Under the pieces are notes generated by a model. The model was not told the DNA's origin and ran no database searches. It saw only the letters and a list, made by a program, of their open reading frames with translations. Position numbers and translations under genes: made by a program. Source: Draconibacterium sediminis (GTDB lineage Bacteria; Bacteroidota; Bacteroidia; Bacteroidales; Prolixibacteraceae). From it: a DNA stretch of 64,000 bases. The DNA lies in assembly GCF_000949475.1 (NCBI RefSeq), contig NZ_JRHC01000004.1, positions 248,001 through 312,000 on the forward strand, written 5' to 3'. Positions 1 through 8,440 of this stretch are shown piece after piece (position 1 is the first letter of the stretch; each line of letters begins with the position of its first letter).

Positions 1-455
1 GCGAAACAGCACATACATCGGCCATTTTGTATTTAATTAACGGTTTCGGGCTGGAGGATCCTTATCTTGAAGGTGTAGGCAATTATACAAATGAAACATT
101 TACAGTGCTTTATGCTCAACTAAGCGAACAGGGAAAAACAAGTGTTGCCGAAGCGCTGAAAGTGGGCGCATTTATCGAAGAATATGATATTGCTGATTTG
201 AAGAACCGGATTGATGCTACAGAAAATGAAACGCTGAAACGGGTTTATGGTAATCTTTTGCGTGGATCGACATTTCACCTGAAAGCTTTTTCGGCTGTTT
301 TAAACGCAATGGGCGAGAGTTATATGCCAACAGTTATCTCGCAGGAAGAATATGACGAAATACGCAATGGTAATTCGGACGACGATAATAGCGACAGCAG
401 CAGCACATTTGTTCCCGGAACCGGAATTTGCGACGGAACCGGGCCGAATTTCTGA
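1..455 (+). CDS. DUF2202 ferritin-like protein, 5' end missing
   Basis: C-terminal part of a DUF2202 protein; the frame is open to base 3, so the start lies before the window. The visible start reads SETAHTSA.., then LINGFGLEDP, matching the helix that reads SETRHFEAIGFLLETYKLEDP-like in the next gene. DUF2202 domains are predicted ferritin-like four-helix bundles that bind a metal pair through Glu and His; no enzymatic role is established. The C-terminal tail is low complexity (Asp/Ser rich) and ends in a short Cys/Gly stretch. It forms a tandem pair with the paralogue at 586. Any internal start (for example TTG at 27) would cut the domain and is unlikely. Confidence 0.8.
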   Translation, partial: ETAHTSAILYLINGFGLEDPYLEGVGNYTNETFTVLYAQLSEQGKTSVAEALKVGAFIEEYDIADLKNRIDATENETLKRVYGNLLRGSTFHLKAFSAVLNAMGESYMPTVISQEEYDEIRNGNSDDDNSDSSSTFVPGTGICDGTGPNF

Positions 456-502
456 CTCAGGGACGATGAAAATTTCATAAATAATTATTATGAAATTGGG
501 CG

Positions 503-532
503 AGCTCCGGATTTTAATCCGGGGCTTTTTTT
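503..532 (+). terminator. Intrinsic terminator after first DUF2202 gene
   Basis: A 9-bp GC-rich stem (503-511 with 518-526, one G-U pair), a 6-nt loop and a following T-run. It separates the two DUF2202 genes into different transcripts. Confidence 0.8.
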
Positions 533-585
533 GGCACAAGTTTTTTGTGTTTCCGGTGTCTAACTGGTAAATAAAATACTTAGAA

Positions 586-1245
586 ATGAAAACATTAAAG
601 TTTTATTCAGCATTGTTTTTGCTTACGTTTTTTGTAAGCCTTGGCTCCACGTTTGCCAATTCTTTAACTGAAGAAGAAAAGGCAGGTTTACAGTTAATGC
701 GTGAAGAAGAAAAGCTCGCCCACGATGTTTACACCGTACTTTACGAAAAATGGCAATTAATGCCTTTTAGTAATATTACCCGAAGCGAAACCCGCCATTT
801 TGAGGCAATAGGTTTTCTGCTTGAAACTTATAAGCTGGAGGATCCGGCTTATGAAGAACCCGGAAAATTCAGAAATATGGAGCTGGCAGCACTATATGAT
901 TCGCTCGTTGCAAAAGGATCAGAATCGTTGGTGGCAGCACTTGAGGTTGGCGCTTTTATCGAAGAGGTGGATATTAAAGATTTGCAGGAACTGCTTGAAG
1001 CAAAACCTGAAGGCCAAATCGCAACAGTTTACGAAAACCTGTTGTGGGGATCAGAAAATCATATTCGGGCATTTACCCACAACTTGTCGTTTCGCGATCA
1101 GGAGTATACACCAAAAGTTTTATCGGAAGCAACTTATGCCGAAATTGTTGGAGCTAATCAACAACATGGCCAAAATGGAAAAAGAATGGGCCAGCGGGCT
1201 TGTGGCGTGTGCAACCAGGGTGGAGCCAAATGCAGGAACAGGTAA
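586..1245 (+). CDS. Secreted DUF2202 ferritin-like protein
   Basis: 219 aa with a Sec signal peptide (MKTLKFYSALFLLTFFVSLG.., likely cleaved after about residue 25). The DUF2202 domain follows: the helix with EEEKLAHDVY (about 40-50) and the SETRHFEAIG helix (about 67-77) supply the Glu/His residues expected of a ferritin-like metal site. The C-terminus is a short Cys-rich tail with three cysteines (CGVCNQGGAKC). It is a close paralogue of the partial gene upstream. Function is unknown; an exported metal-binding or oxidative-stress role is only inference. Confidence 0.85.
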   Translation: MKTLKFYSALFLLTFFVSLGSTFANSLTEEEKAGLQLMREEEKLAHDVYTVLYEKWQLMPFSNITRSETRHFEAIGFLLETYKLEDPAYEEPGKFRNMELAALYDSLVAKGSESLVAALEVGAFIEEVDIKDLQELLEAKPEGQIATVYENLLWGSENHIRAFTHNLSFRDQEYTPKVLSEATYAEIVGANQQHGQNGKRMGQRACGVCNQGGAKCRNR

Positions 1246-1254
1246 ACAGCGAAT

Positions 1255-1297
1255 CGAAAACCGGCAGCGGTTGGTTTTATCCGGCTACCGGTTTTCG
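1255..1297. repeat. Inverted repeat between convergent genes
   Basis: Perfect 10-bp arms (1255-1264 and 1288-1297) with GC-rich inner sequence, in the gap between the DUF2202 gene and the convergent TPR gene. There is no clear T-run, so use as a bidirectional terminator is only plausible. Confidence 0.45.
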
Positions 1298-1328
1298 GGC
1301 AGAACTTTCTACATAAACAATCCTGTTT

Positions 1329-1955
1329 TTACTTGATTAACATTAATCCCTCGTTTGCCGAAGCGTCGTTGGGACTGTATAGTTTTACTTTGTTGAACAG
1401 TACTTTTGCCTGGTTGTAGTTTCCGAGAAAATAGGAGGTCCATCCGAGCATCAACAGTCCATCGTAGCCAAACGGATAAAGGTCGACCACCTTTTTAAAC
1501 AAAGGATAAGCCTTGTCGTAATCCTTTCGTCCGTAGTAAACCAGGCCCAGCCGATACATGGCCACCGTATTGTTCGGGTTGATTTCAAGTATTTTATTGT
1601 AAAGATCGATAACCTCATTCCATTTGCCCAGTGCAGCCAGCGGAAGAATCAGACCAAAACGTGATTCCTCGGCATAAGGTTTTAGTTTTTGTGCATTGCT
1701 GTAAAAAATAACCGACTCATCAAAAAGCCCGGCATTGTAATTCAGCCACCCTAAACGCAGATTTATTTCATACGACGATTCATCGTAAACTTTCTTTAAC
1801 GGATCCATTGCCGCCGAAAAGTCGCCGTTTTTTTCAAACTCGTAACTTCTTCCGAAAGCGCTTTCCAGAGCTTCCTGGTTTGCCTGTGCAAAAACGTTTG
1901 TTGACGTTGCCGCAAAAAGCAATAGGGCCAGTAATTTATTTCTTAAAATTTCCAT
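1329..1955 (-). CDS. Secreted TPR-repeat protein
   Basis: 208 aa with a signal peptide (MEILRNKLLALLLFAAT.. ending near VFAQ, residue 24). The remainder is tetratricopeptide repeats (for example NNTVAMYRLGLVYYGRKDYD and YDGLLMLGWTSYFLGNYNQ), so it is a probable periplasmic scaffold. Its start overlaps the preceding TPR/barrel gene by 13 bp, making it the last gene of the six-gene minus-strand operon that begins at 8138. No catalytic residues are visible. Confidence 0.8.
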   Translation of the reverse strand: MEILRNKLLALLLFAATSTNVFAQANQEALESAFGRSYEFEKNGDFSAAMDPLKKVYDESSYEINLRLGWLNYNAGLFDESVIFYSNAQKLKPYAEESRFGLILPLAALGKWNEVIDLYNKILEINPNNTVAMYRLGLVYYGRKDYDKAYPLFKKVVDLYPFGYDGLLMLGWTSYFLGNYNQAKVLFNKVKLYSPNDASANEGLMLIK

Positions 1956-3262
1956 GATATTCCTGCTGTAATTGTATGTTTTATGTAGTTGTACGCTTTC
2001 TCGTTAAAAAGGGTGGCGTTTTGGTAAACCCTGTACCGTTCGCTTACATCCTGATTCAGATAGCGCACCACAAACTGGTATCGTTTAGCAAAAGGGAAAT
2101 AAATACTTCCCATGTATTTTCGGGTGGAACGGCCCGGGAAATTGGCAATAACATACCCCCCCGACTCGATAAAGTTTTCCATTTCTCCGTTCAGGTAATT
2201 GCCGTAAAAATGAAACTGTCCCAGCTGGAATCCTCCCGACAGGCCAAAAGTATTGTAGCCAAAACTGTTGTCGTTGTCGCTTTTAAAGTAAACACGCGGA
2301 GTTAAATACAGATTACTGTTTGAAAGCGGGTATATGGTTAACCAGGCCGAAGCTTGTTTAAATCCCTCGTTGGCAATATTGGCAAGGTTAATTTCGGCGC
2401 CGGGCGAAAAATTACCCCAGTTGGTCCAGACAGACGTTGTAAAAATGTAATCGGAAAATTTATAGTTTGAAGTATAAAAGGTATTTGGATCGTAATTGCC
2501 CAGAAGTAATGCCGATTTACCCCAGGTAATGTTCATTGACGGGGAAAAATACAATTTTCCAAGTGCAAAAACCGGATTCAGGAAATACTGATTTTGTTTT
2601 ACATCGATCTGGAAATTATAATGCGAGCCCCAATAAAGTTGCTCCATCTTGTCAGTTCCAACATGCGTTAGATTATGATTCAAAATTACCCCCGGAGCAA
2701 TTTGATGGCTGTAATCCAACGATTCAAAATGGTAGTTCTTAAAATAGAAAGCTTCTCCGTAGTCCGGGCCAACTTCCAAATCGTTATGCATGTTGCTTCC
2801 CAGCAGTTGTTCAATATCGGGGTTCCAGCTGTAGCCTCCTTCAATAGCAATCTGCAGAGGTTTCATTTTTTGGAAATTGATTTTTTGTTGTAATTCATTG
2901 CTAAAATCCACTGCCAGTTTGCTGGCTTCCACATATCTGCCCGAATACACCAAACTATAGTACAGGTACTCCTGCAGCCACTCAAAATGCTGGTCGTTTT
3001 CCCAGGCTTTAAAAAACCACTTACTGGCTTTCCGGTATTTTCCCAGGTTATACCAGGCGATTCCGGTGCGGGCCTGCAAATAGAAATATTCAATGCCTTT
3101 TTCGCAGGCCTCATTGTTGAATTCAATCAACTCTTTCCATTTTTTTTGCTGAAAAAGTTCGTACGACTTTTTGTCTACTTCGGTATAATTCCAGTTTGTT
3201 TGTGCATTTAATACCGAAAAAACAGCCATGAATAGTAGTACTGTTACAATTCGTTTTGACAT
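1943..3262 (-). CDS. TPR plus outer-membrane beta-barrel-like protein
   Basis: 439 aa. Signal peptide (cleavage near LNAQ, residue 21), then two or three TPR-like repeats (about 25-125), then about 300 residues rich in alternating aromatic/polar strands with a C-terminal Phe (AGISWKF), as in outer-membrane barrels. This resembles YaiO-type TPR/OMP architecture in Bacteroidota. It overlaps the upstream UT-M23 gene by 19 bp and the downstream TPR gene by 13 bp, so the three are translationally coupled. It probably provides the outer-membrane part of whatever this operon makes or moves. Confidence 0.7.
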   Translation of the reverse strand: MSKRIVTVLLFMAVFSVLNAQTNWNYTEVDKKSYELFQQKKWKELIEFNNEACEKGIEYFYLQARTGIAWYNLGKYRKASKWFFKAWENDQHFEWLQEYLYYSLVYSGRYVEASKLAVDFSNELQQKINFQKMKPLQIAIEGGYSWNPDIEQLLGSNMHNDLEVGPDYGEAFYFKNYHFESLDYSHQIAPGVILNHNLTHVGTDKMEQLYWGSHYNFQIDVKQNQYFLNPVFALGKLYFSPSMNITWGKSALLLGNYDPNTFYTSNYKFSDYIFTTSVWTNWGNFSPGAEINLANIANEGFKQASAWLTIYPLSNSNLYLTPRVYFKSDNDNSFGYNTFGLSGGFQLGQFHFYGNYLNGEMENFIESGGYVIANFPGRSTRKYMGSIYFPFAKRYQFVVRYLNQDVSERYRVYQNATLFNEKAYNYIKHTITAGISWKF

Positions 3263-5469
3263 GTTATATTGATCTTTGCTTCGTTAAAATTCACTGAAAT
3301 CTGAATCACATTCTCCTGCGATATTTTGATTTCCATCTCATACGTATTCACCGTTTTCCCAAGTATCTTTTTGTTGATTTCGGCCTTCATTTGCACATCG
3401 CCCGATGAAAGAATATCTCCGGCATCTTTGATGACAAGCTTATAATCGATATTCAGAAAGAGATAAAGCGGTGCTATAAAATCCTGCAAGAACTTTAGTG
3501 CCCCTGTAAACATCAGGTTAATCGGGATGGAATCATTAATTCGGCTATTGGCAAGGAACCCGATGGGAACATTAAAAAGCGCCACAAAAAACCAGTAGAG
3601 TGGCGAATATTTGGTTCCGGTAAAATTGGTGAAATAATGCTGCTCGTCGGTGTTGTGGAGGTAAGCCAGACTCTGGTCTTTGTCGCATCTAATAAAAGTG
3701 CTGTTGTACACATCGGTTTGAACCAGCCACGAGAAATTGCCGGCCATTTTTTGCCACTTTTCTTTTGGCGAATCAACTTCAACGCTAATATTCATACGTT
3801 GCCCGGGAATAAAATGCAGCGCCTTGGATAGTATCTCGTTTTTTACCGGATTAACTACAATATCGTCTTTCTTCGGAAACTCAAAATTCTTCTGTGTATA
3901 GCCATTGTTTTCTTTCAGCAGATAATTGCCAAAAGGATAATCGAGCGTTACGGAACCAATATAAGGCGTAACCTGGAACTGAAAGTGCAAATGCGGGTAG
4001 GGCGAGCGGCCTGAATTTCCGCAGCGGCCCAGCAACTGTCCTTTTTTTACCTGGTCGCCTGCTTTAACCTCCACCGAGTGATATTTTAAGTGGCTGAGTT
4101 TGGCATACAGGTAATCGTTGTGTTTTATGATGACCGTATTTCCCCAGTTTTCTTTGGTGTTTACATCGCCAATGGTGTTGTCTTTAATGTGATTTACAGC
4201 CTCAACCACCGTTCCTTCGAACGGAGCCAGCACTGCCTTCCCGAAACAGAAATAATCTTCGTGAAAATCGCCCGAGCCGTTGTATTGTTCTCCGTTCCGA
4301 TCGGTTATCACAAAATCCCAGGCATGGCGCCAGGCATCTTTGTGTGTGTATTCGCCGTTGTGTCCCTGGCTAACGGTCCACTCGCCTAAAAACGGCAAAG
4401 TAGCCGACACCGGATACGCAGCCGGAAAACGTTTTAAATTTCCAGAATACAGGTAAAGGTTTTTTTCGGGTTTGCCTAATTGCACCGGAGTCTCCAATAA
4501 TTTTCGTGGTCGTTTTTCACGTAGTTTCAAAGCATATAAAAACATTAAAACCACAATATTGAAGGGTAACGAATAGGCCGATACACGCAAAAGAATAAAA
4601 ATTTGTTGCGTACTGGTGGTAATTAAAACCACTGCCGGTAACAGCAGGATAATCCAGCCAAAACTTACGCGCCCCGGAACAAGGTAGTAGCCACCCAAAG
4701 CAATGGCAGTAAGAATATAATTAAAACCAATAAACGTATAACCCAGCGAACTAAACTCGATGCCCACCAATCGATAAAAAAGAAAGGCCACCGAAAAACC
4801 AAGAATGGATAGCACGAAGGTAATTCGTGAATAAATAAGCAATCCGATGGCAATGATAATCCCGGCAAGCAAGTGACTTTGGAAGAAAATAGCTCCCAGC
4901 GAGTGAAAATAGATTCTTACAAATGAATTGGAAATGTGTTTTTCCAGAAAGTCGTAAAAATCAACAAAATGTTGTCCGCCCAAAGCATACAGTTCGTTGT
5001 AGGTAAATATGCCCCGTTCGCTAATATTCAGTGCTGTAAGGTCGCCTCCCGACAAGGCCACGATCCATATTCCAAACAAAAAGGGAATGCTCAGAAAAGG
5101 CAAACCGTATTTTCCGAGTACACCCTGAAAAACAATGGTAATAAAAAACGTGACCACGGCAGCAATAACGATAAGCGCATAAACTTCAAAAGATGGCTGA
5201 TAAAACAGCCCAACTCCCAGGCCAACAAGCAAAGCATTATATCCATAAATGCCGGAACTGATGAGGTATTTGTTGTAGCCCAGGCCATAGGCCAGCAGGT
5301 TTGCTACCAGCACTGCCAAAAGGCCACCTATACCGGCACCGTAATCAAAAAAGCTGATAATGATCAACAGCACCGCCAAAAAATTCGAACCTGAAAAAAA
5401 CACCTGCGAGTAGCTGTTGAGTACCGACTGAACAATTTCTTTTCGTTTTATGGAAGGAAATGTAATCAT
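3244..5469 (-). CDS. Urea-transporter-like membrane domain fused to M23 peptidase
   Basis: 741 aa. Residues about 10-310 are a polytopic membrane domain with UT-family hallmarks (SGIYGYNALLVGLG; GLPFLSIPFLFGIWIV). Residues about 350-530 are an M23/LytM-like domain: THKDAWRHAWDFV, then HNDYLYAKLSHL, GNSGRSPYPHLHFQFQ, holding the expected zinc-site His/Asp and the HxH motif. About 200 further residues form an unrecognised C-terminal domain. Known M23 enzymes cut peptidoglycan cross-links or glycine-rich peptides; UT proteins are urea channels. The start codon follows the stop of the decarboxylase gene with no gap. Which small molecule passes the channel, and whether the peptidase is active, cannot be told from sequence. 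Confidence 0.8.
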   Translation of the reverse strand: MITFPSIKRKEIVQSVLNSYSQVFFSGSNFLAVLLIIISFFDYGAGIGGLLAVLVANLLAYGLGYNKYLISSGIYGYNALLVGLGVGLFYQPSFEVYALIVIAAVVTFFITIVFQGVLGKYGLPFLSIPFLFGIWIVALSGGDLTALNISERGIFTYNELYALGGQHFVDFYDFLEKHISNSFVRIYFHSLGAIFFQSHLLAGIIIAIGLLIYSRITFVLSILGFSVAFLFYRLVGIEFSSLGYTFIGFNYILTAIALGGYYLVPGRVSFGWIILLLPAVVLITTSTQQIFILLRVSAYSLPFNIVVLMFLYALKLREKRPRKLLETPVQLGKPEKNLYLYSGNLKRFPAAYPVSATLPFLGEWTVSQGHNGEYTHKDAWRHAWDFVITDRNGEQYNGSGDFHEDYFCFGKAVLAPFEGTVVEAVNHIKDNTIGDVNTKENWGNTVIIKHNDYLYAKLSHLKYHSVEVKAGDQVKKGQLLGRCGNSGRSPYPHLHFQFQVTPYIGSVTLDYPFGNYLLKENNGYTQKNFEFPKKDDIVVNPVKNEILSKALHFIPGQRMNISVEVDSPKEKWQKMAGNFSWLVQTDVYNSTFIRCDKDQSLAYLHNTDEQHYFTNFTGTKYSPLYWFFVALFNVPIGFLANSRINDSIPINLMFTGALKFLQDFIAPLYLFLNIDYKLVIKDAGDILSSGDVQMKAEINKKILGKTVNTYEMEIKISQENVIQISVNFNEAKINITCQNEL

Positions 5470-6810
5470 TTATCTTTTCGGATTTTGTTCCAGACTTGTA
5501 AGCGTGTCAAGATTCTCTTTTTTGCGAACAATGTGCATTTTCCCCTCCAAATCGATCATCACCACATTGGGCCTGAAAGTAATAAACTGCATCCACTGTG
5601 TCATGTTGTAGGCGCCAACCCGTTCGATAACCAGCTTTTCGCCGGTTTTTACCTGCGGAAAGTTAATGGCATCGCGGATTACATCGATGTTCATACAAAG
5701 CGGTCCGTAAATGGTGCTTTCTTCCAGGTGACTGGATAGTTGGCGTGTAGGATAAACCCCCAGGTTATACCAGAAAGAGGTAAAAAGCAGGTTTACTCCG
5801 GCATCGATTACCATGGTTCGCCGCCCTGTAGTTGATCGTTTATTGGCCAAAACAGTTGTCAGCAGGTAGCCGGCATCGTCGATCAGTGCCCGGCCGGTTT
5901 CCAAAAACAGCACCGGAAGATTTTCGTGCGGGATTTCCGAGGAAATCAATGCATTTGAAATGGCTTCGGCATATTCATCAAACGACGGGCAGGTTTCTGT
6001 TCCCGGCATGTAAGCACCTTTCAATGTGTTTTTCGATGCAAACCCTCCGCCCAAATCGATGTATTTCAGCCAGTAATCGAACTTACGATGCGTTGCCATG
6101 TAAAGGTTGGCCAGTTTCGATGCAGCAGCTGCATAGGCATTTGCCGACATAATGTAAGTGCCGATATGTGTATGCAGGCCAATCAAATCAAGTTTTTCAG
6201 CCAGCATAATCCGGTTAATGGCATTCCAGGCTTCTCCGTTTTCATAGTTAAAACCAAAACGGTCCCAAATGGGGTAAATTCCTGCATCGAGGTTAATGCG
6301 GATGGCCACCCGTGCTTTTTTATCCAATTCGCGGGTAACTTTTATCAGCAAATACAGTTCATCAAAATGGTCGATATGGATGCAGGCATTGTGTTCAATG
6401 GCCAGTTTTAAATCTTCTTCCGATTTTTCGGGGCCATTAAAAAGGATATTTGAACCGTTAACGCCCAGCGAAAGTGCTTTCTGAAATTCGAAAGCAGAAA
6501 CTACTTCTGCCCAGGCACCTTGGTCGTGAAAAATGCTGCAAACAGCATTTAGATAGTTTGTTTTATACGACCATGCAAACTGTACTTTCGGGTAGCGGGT
6601 TTCAAAAGCCTGTTTGGCTTGGGCAAAGGTATTGCGCATCGTTTTTTCTGAAAGAACAAATACCGGAGAACCGTACTCTTCCATGATCTTTTCAACCGGA
6701 ATCCCGTCGATATCAGGAATAAACTTTTGCCTGGTAGGCAATCCAAATTTGGAGGGTATGCCAGCTGTAATCTTGCTGATTACAGGTTTTTCGTATACTA
6801 ATTTTGTCAT
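5470..6810 (-). CDS. PLP-dependent fold-III decarboxylase (LysA-like)
   Basis: 446 aa, alanine-racemase fold as in diaminopimelate, ornithine and carboxynorspermidine decarboxylases. Visible features: PLP lysine in FAWSYKTNY (K83), HTHIG (213-217), the glycine-rich phosphate loop GGGFAS (254-259), ETGRAL (304-309), and GPLC (369-372) with the conserved Cys donated across the dimer. Length matches the family. It sits 12 bp after the ATP-grasp gene. The operon contains no lysine genes, and the PqqD and ATP-grasp neighbours argue for a specialised substrate, possibly a peptide or amino-acid conjugate, rather than housekeeping lysine synthesis. The substrate is unknown. Confidence 0.8.
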   Translation of the reverse strand: MTKLVYEKPVISKITAGIPSKFGLPTRQKFIPDIDGIPVEKIMEEYGSPVFVLSEKTMRNTFAQAKQAFETRYPKVQFAWSYKTNYLNAVCSIFHDQGAWAEVVSAFEFQKALSLGVNGSNILFNGPEKSEEDLKLAIEHNACIHIDHFDELYLLIKVTRELDKKARVAIRINLDAGIYPIWDRFGFNYENGEAWNAINRIMLAEKLDLIGLHTHIGTYIMSANAYAAAASKLANLYMATHRKFDYWLKYIDLGGGFASKNTLKGAYMPGTETCPSFDEYAEAISNALISSEIPHENLPVLFLETGRALIDDAGYLLTTVLANKRSTTGRRTMVIDAGVNLLFTSFWYNLGVYPTRQLSSHLEESTIYGPLCMNIDVIRDAINFPQVKTGEKLVIERVGAYNMTQWMQFITFRPNVVMIDLEGKMHIVRKKENLDTLTSLEQNPKR

Positions 6811-6822
6811 GATTTCTGAGTT

Positions 6823-7869
6823 TTATATTTCCTTATTCATTGATATGGCCGCAAATTTTTCGAGGTCAACAATGGCATCGTACGAATAGCGGACGAACAT
6901 TTTCCCGATTTTATATTTTGTCATCGCTTGTACGTCCATTCCGAGAGCAAGTTTTACAAGTGCCTCGGGAATATTTTGACCGGCACCAACGGCGAGGTAA
7001 ACCCAGGCCGGAACGCGTGGATTAATCTCGATGAGGTAATATTCGCCACCATTGGTTTTTATCAATTCGAGTTCCATTCCGCCTTTCCATTTTGTTTTTG
7101 AAATAATGGAACGGGTAAGTTCCATCATCTTTTCGTCGGCAAGTGTAATGCCACCCCAGGCTTTTCCTTTATCGGTAATATACTGTTTACGCATGGGAAC
7201 AGCGGCAATAGTATTTCCTTTTCCATCGCCCAGTGCAATAACGTTTACCTCGGTTCCTTTCACAAATTCCTGTGCAATTACCGGAAATCCCCATTTCGAT
7301 GCGATCGTATGAAAAGCCTGTTTTGCCTGTTCTTCGTTGTGAGCTACATAAGCGTCGTAAAACTGGCCTTTTATCATCACCGGGTAATTATATTTGTCTT
7401 CAAGGTCCTTGATCTGCCCCAGAGTACTCATGTTGATACTTCCCGGCACCTTAATGTCGTATTTCTTGCCAAATTCCGGAAGTTTGTCTTTTTCTCGTTC
7501 CTGAAACTGTTTCAGGTTGGGTAGAAAAGTCTGAATTCCACGGCTTCGCAATCGCCCTTCATTTTTCATAAAAGAAAAAAGTTCGGCATCCAGATTTGGA
7601 ATAAGAACATCGATATGTTCCTGTTGATGAATATTTTCAATACGCTCAATCAATTCATCCGAACCGGATGAGGGATAAGGTATCTGGAAAATTCGGTCGC
7701 ACAGGTTTTCCATGTAAATTCCCGGTTCCAGGTTTTCGTAGACCAGCCCGATAATGCGGGCATCAAACGCTTCCGATTCTTTTATGCCACGAATAAATGG
7801 TACACCGGCCCCCGGATTATCGGTGTTGTTCAATCCGGTTACAGCAAGTGTGATTTTTTGCTTGTTCAT
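6823..7869 (-). CDS. ATP-grasp ligase (CarB/peptide-ligase-like)
   Basis: 348 aa. N-terminal pre-ATP-grasp domain starting KITLAVTGLNNTDNPG, then the ATP-grasp fold: YNYPVMIKGQFYDAYVA (nucleotide-binding lysine), AQEFVKGTEVNVIALGDGKG, and the metal-binding end MELELI..YLIEINPRVPAW. ATP-grasp enzymes join a carboxylate to an amine or thiol through an acyl-phosphate. It lies 5 bp after the PqqD-like gene and 12 bp before the decarboxylase, so the three are almost certainly co-translated. This pairing is consistent with modifying a carrier-bound or ribosomal peptide, but no precursor peptide was found nearby. Confidence 0.85.
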   Translation of the reverse strand: MNKQKITLAVTGLNNTDNPGAGVPFIRGIKESEAFDARIIGLVYENLEPGIYMENLCDRIFQIPYPSSGSDELIERIENIHQQEHIDVLIPNLDAELFSFMKNEGRLRSRGIQTFLPNLKQFQEREKDKLPEFGKKYDIKVPGSINMSTLGQIKDLEDKYNYPVMIKGQFYDAYVAHNEEQAKQAFHTIASKWGFPVIAQEFVKGTEVNVIALGDGKGNTIAAVPMRKQYITDKGKAWGGITLADEKMMELTRSIISKTKWKGGMELELIKTNGGEYYLIEINPRVPAWVYLAVGAGQNIPEALVKLALGMDVQAMTKYKIGKMFVRYSYDAIVDLEKFAAISMNKEI

Positions 7870-7874
7870 GACTA

Positions 7875-8138
7875 TTATTTGAAATCGAGCGGATTGTCTT
7901 GTAAAACAATTTGGTGATGCTTTAACAACGCGCAGAATTCGTAAAAATCCTTTTCAAACGAAAGGTCATCAATGTCGTATTTCTCCATAACTTCCGTTTT
8001 AATCTGATCAAAGCTTTTTTCAGCTTCAATATTTTTCATGAGTTCCAATGCGAAAGGATTCAGGTTGAATGAATCGCCGGTTCGTGAGTTGAAAACAAAT
8101 CCGTTGTCGCTTATTTTTATGTCCTCTGTGATTTTCAT
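7875..8138 (-). CDS. PqqD-like peptide-binding chaperone (RRE-type)
   Basis: 87 aa, the first gene of the minus-strand operon. It has the PqqD signature: an N-terminal beta pair (GFVFNSRTGDSFNLNPFA), then LELMKNIEAEKSFDQIKTE and a C-terminal winged-helix segment (FEKDFYEFCALLKHHQIV). PqqD domains are RiPP recognition elements: they bind a leader peptide and present it to modifying enzymes, though many stand-alone PqqD-like proteins of Bacteroidota are uncharacterised. With an ATP-grasp and a decarboxylase next door it suggests peptide or amino-acid modification. No clear TAnnTTTG -7 box was seen upstream on this strand. Confidence 0.8.
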   Translation of the reverse strand: MKITEDIKISDNGFVFNSRTGDSFNLNPFALELMKNIEAEKSFDQIKTEVMEKYDIDDLSFEKDFYEFCALLKHHQIVLQDNPLDFK

Positions 8139-8440
8139 TTTACCGTCTGAATTAAATTATATCATTGGTTTGACACGGCCGGACTTAAAAACTTGCGTGG
8201 ATAATAAAATTTTATCCGAAGGCACATTTTTCAGGAATTGTAGGGCTTCCTGTTAATTCAGCATAAAGAAGTTGATTCGTAGGGTCAGTTTATTTCACGT
8301 AAGTATTAAAAATAGGACGAAAATGTTTCTTACAGTTACATAATTGCTAATAAAGTATAAATTTGTAAGCTCAAAATTCGAAAAGTTAAAAGGCTGTAAA
8401 AAGCTGAACAGACAAATTAAAGGCAGAAAAAATAAACATC
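8139..8440. other. 302-bp divergent intergenic region
   Basis: Lies between the divergent PqqD-like operon and asnS. It holds the asnS -7 element (8358-8365) and a GGATAA/TTATCC inverted repeat near 8201-8218. I saw no small ORF that convincingly looks like a RiPP precursor on either strand. Confidence 0.5.
8358..8365 (+). promoter_or_regulatory. Predicted -7 element for asnS
   Basis: TAAATTTG matches the Bacteroidota sigma-70 -7 consensus TAnnTTTG, 75 bp upstream of the asnS start. No good -33 TTG at the expected spacing. Confidence 0.5.

Noticed and set aside
3244-5469. Loss of M23 activity because HAWDF differs from HxGxD
   Set aside because: The family has variants of this motif and the HxH end is intact, so inactivity is not supported.
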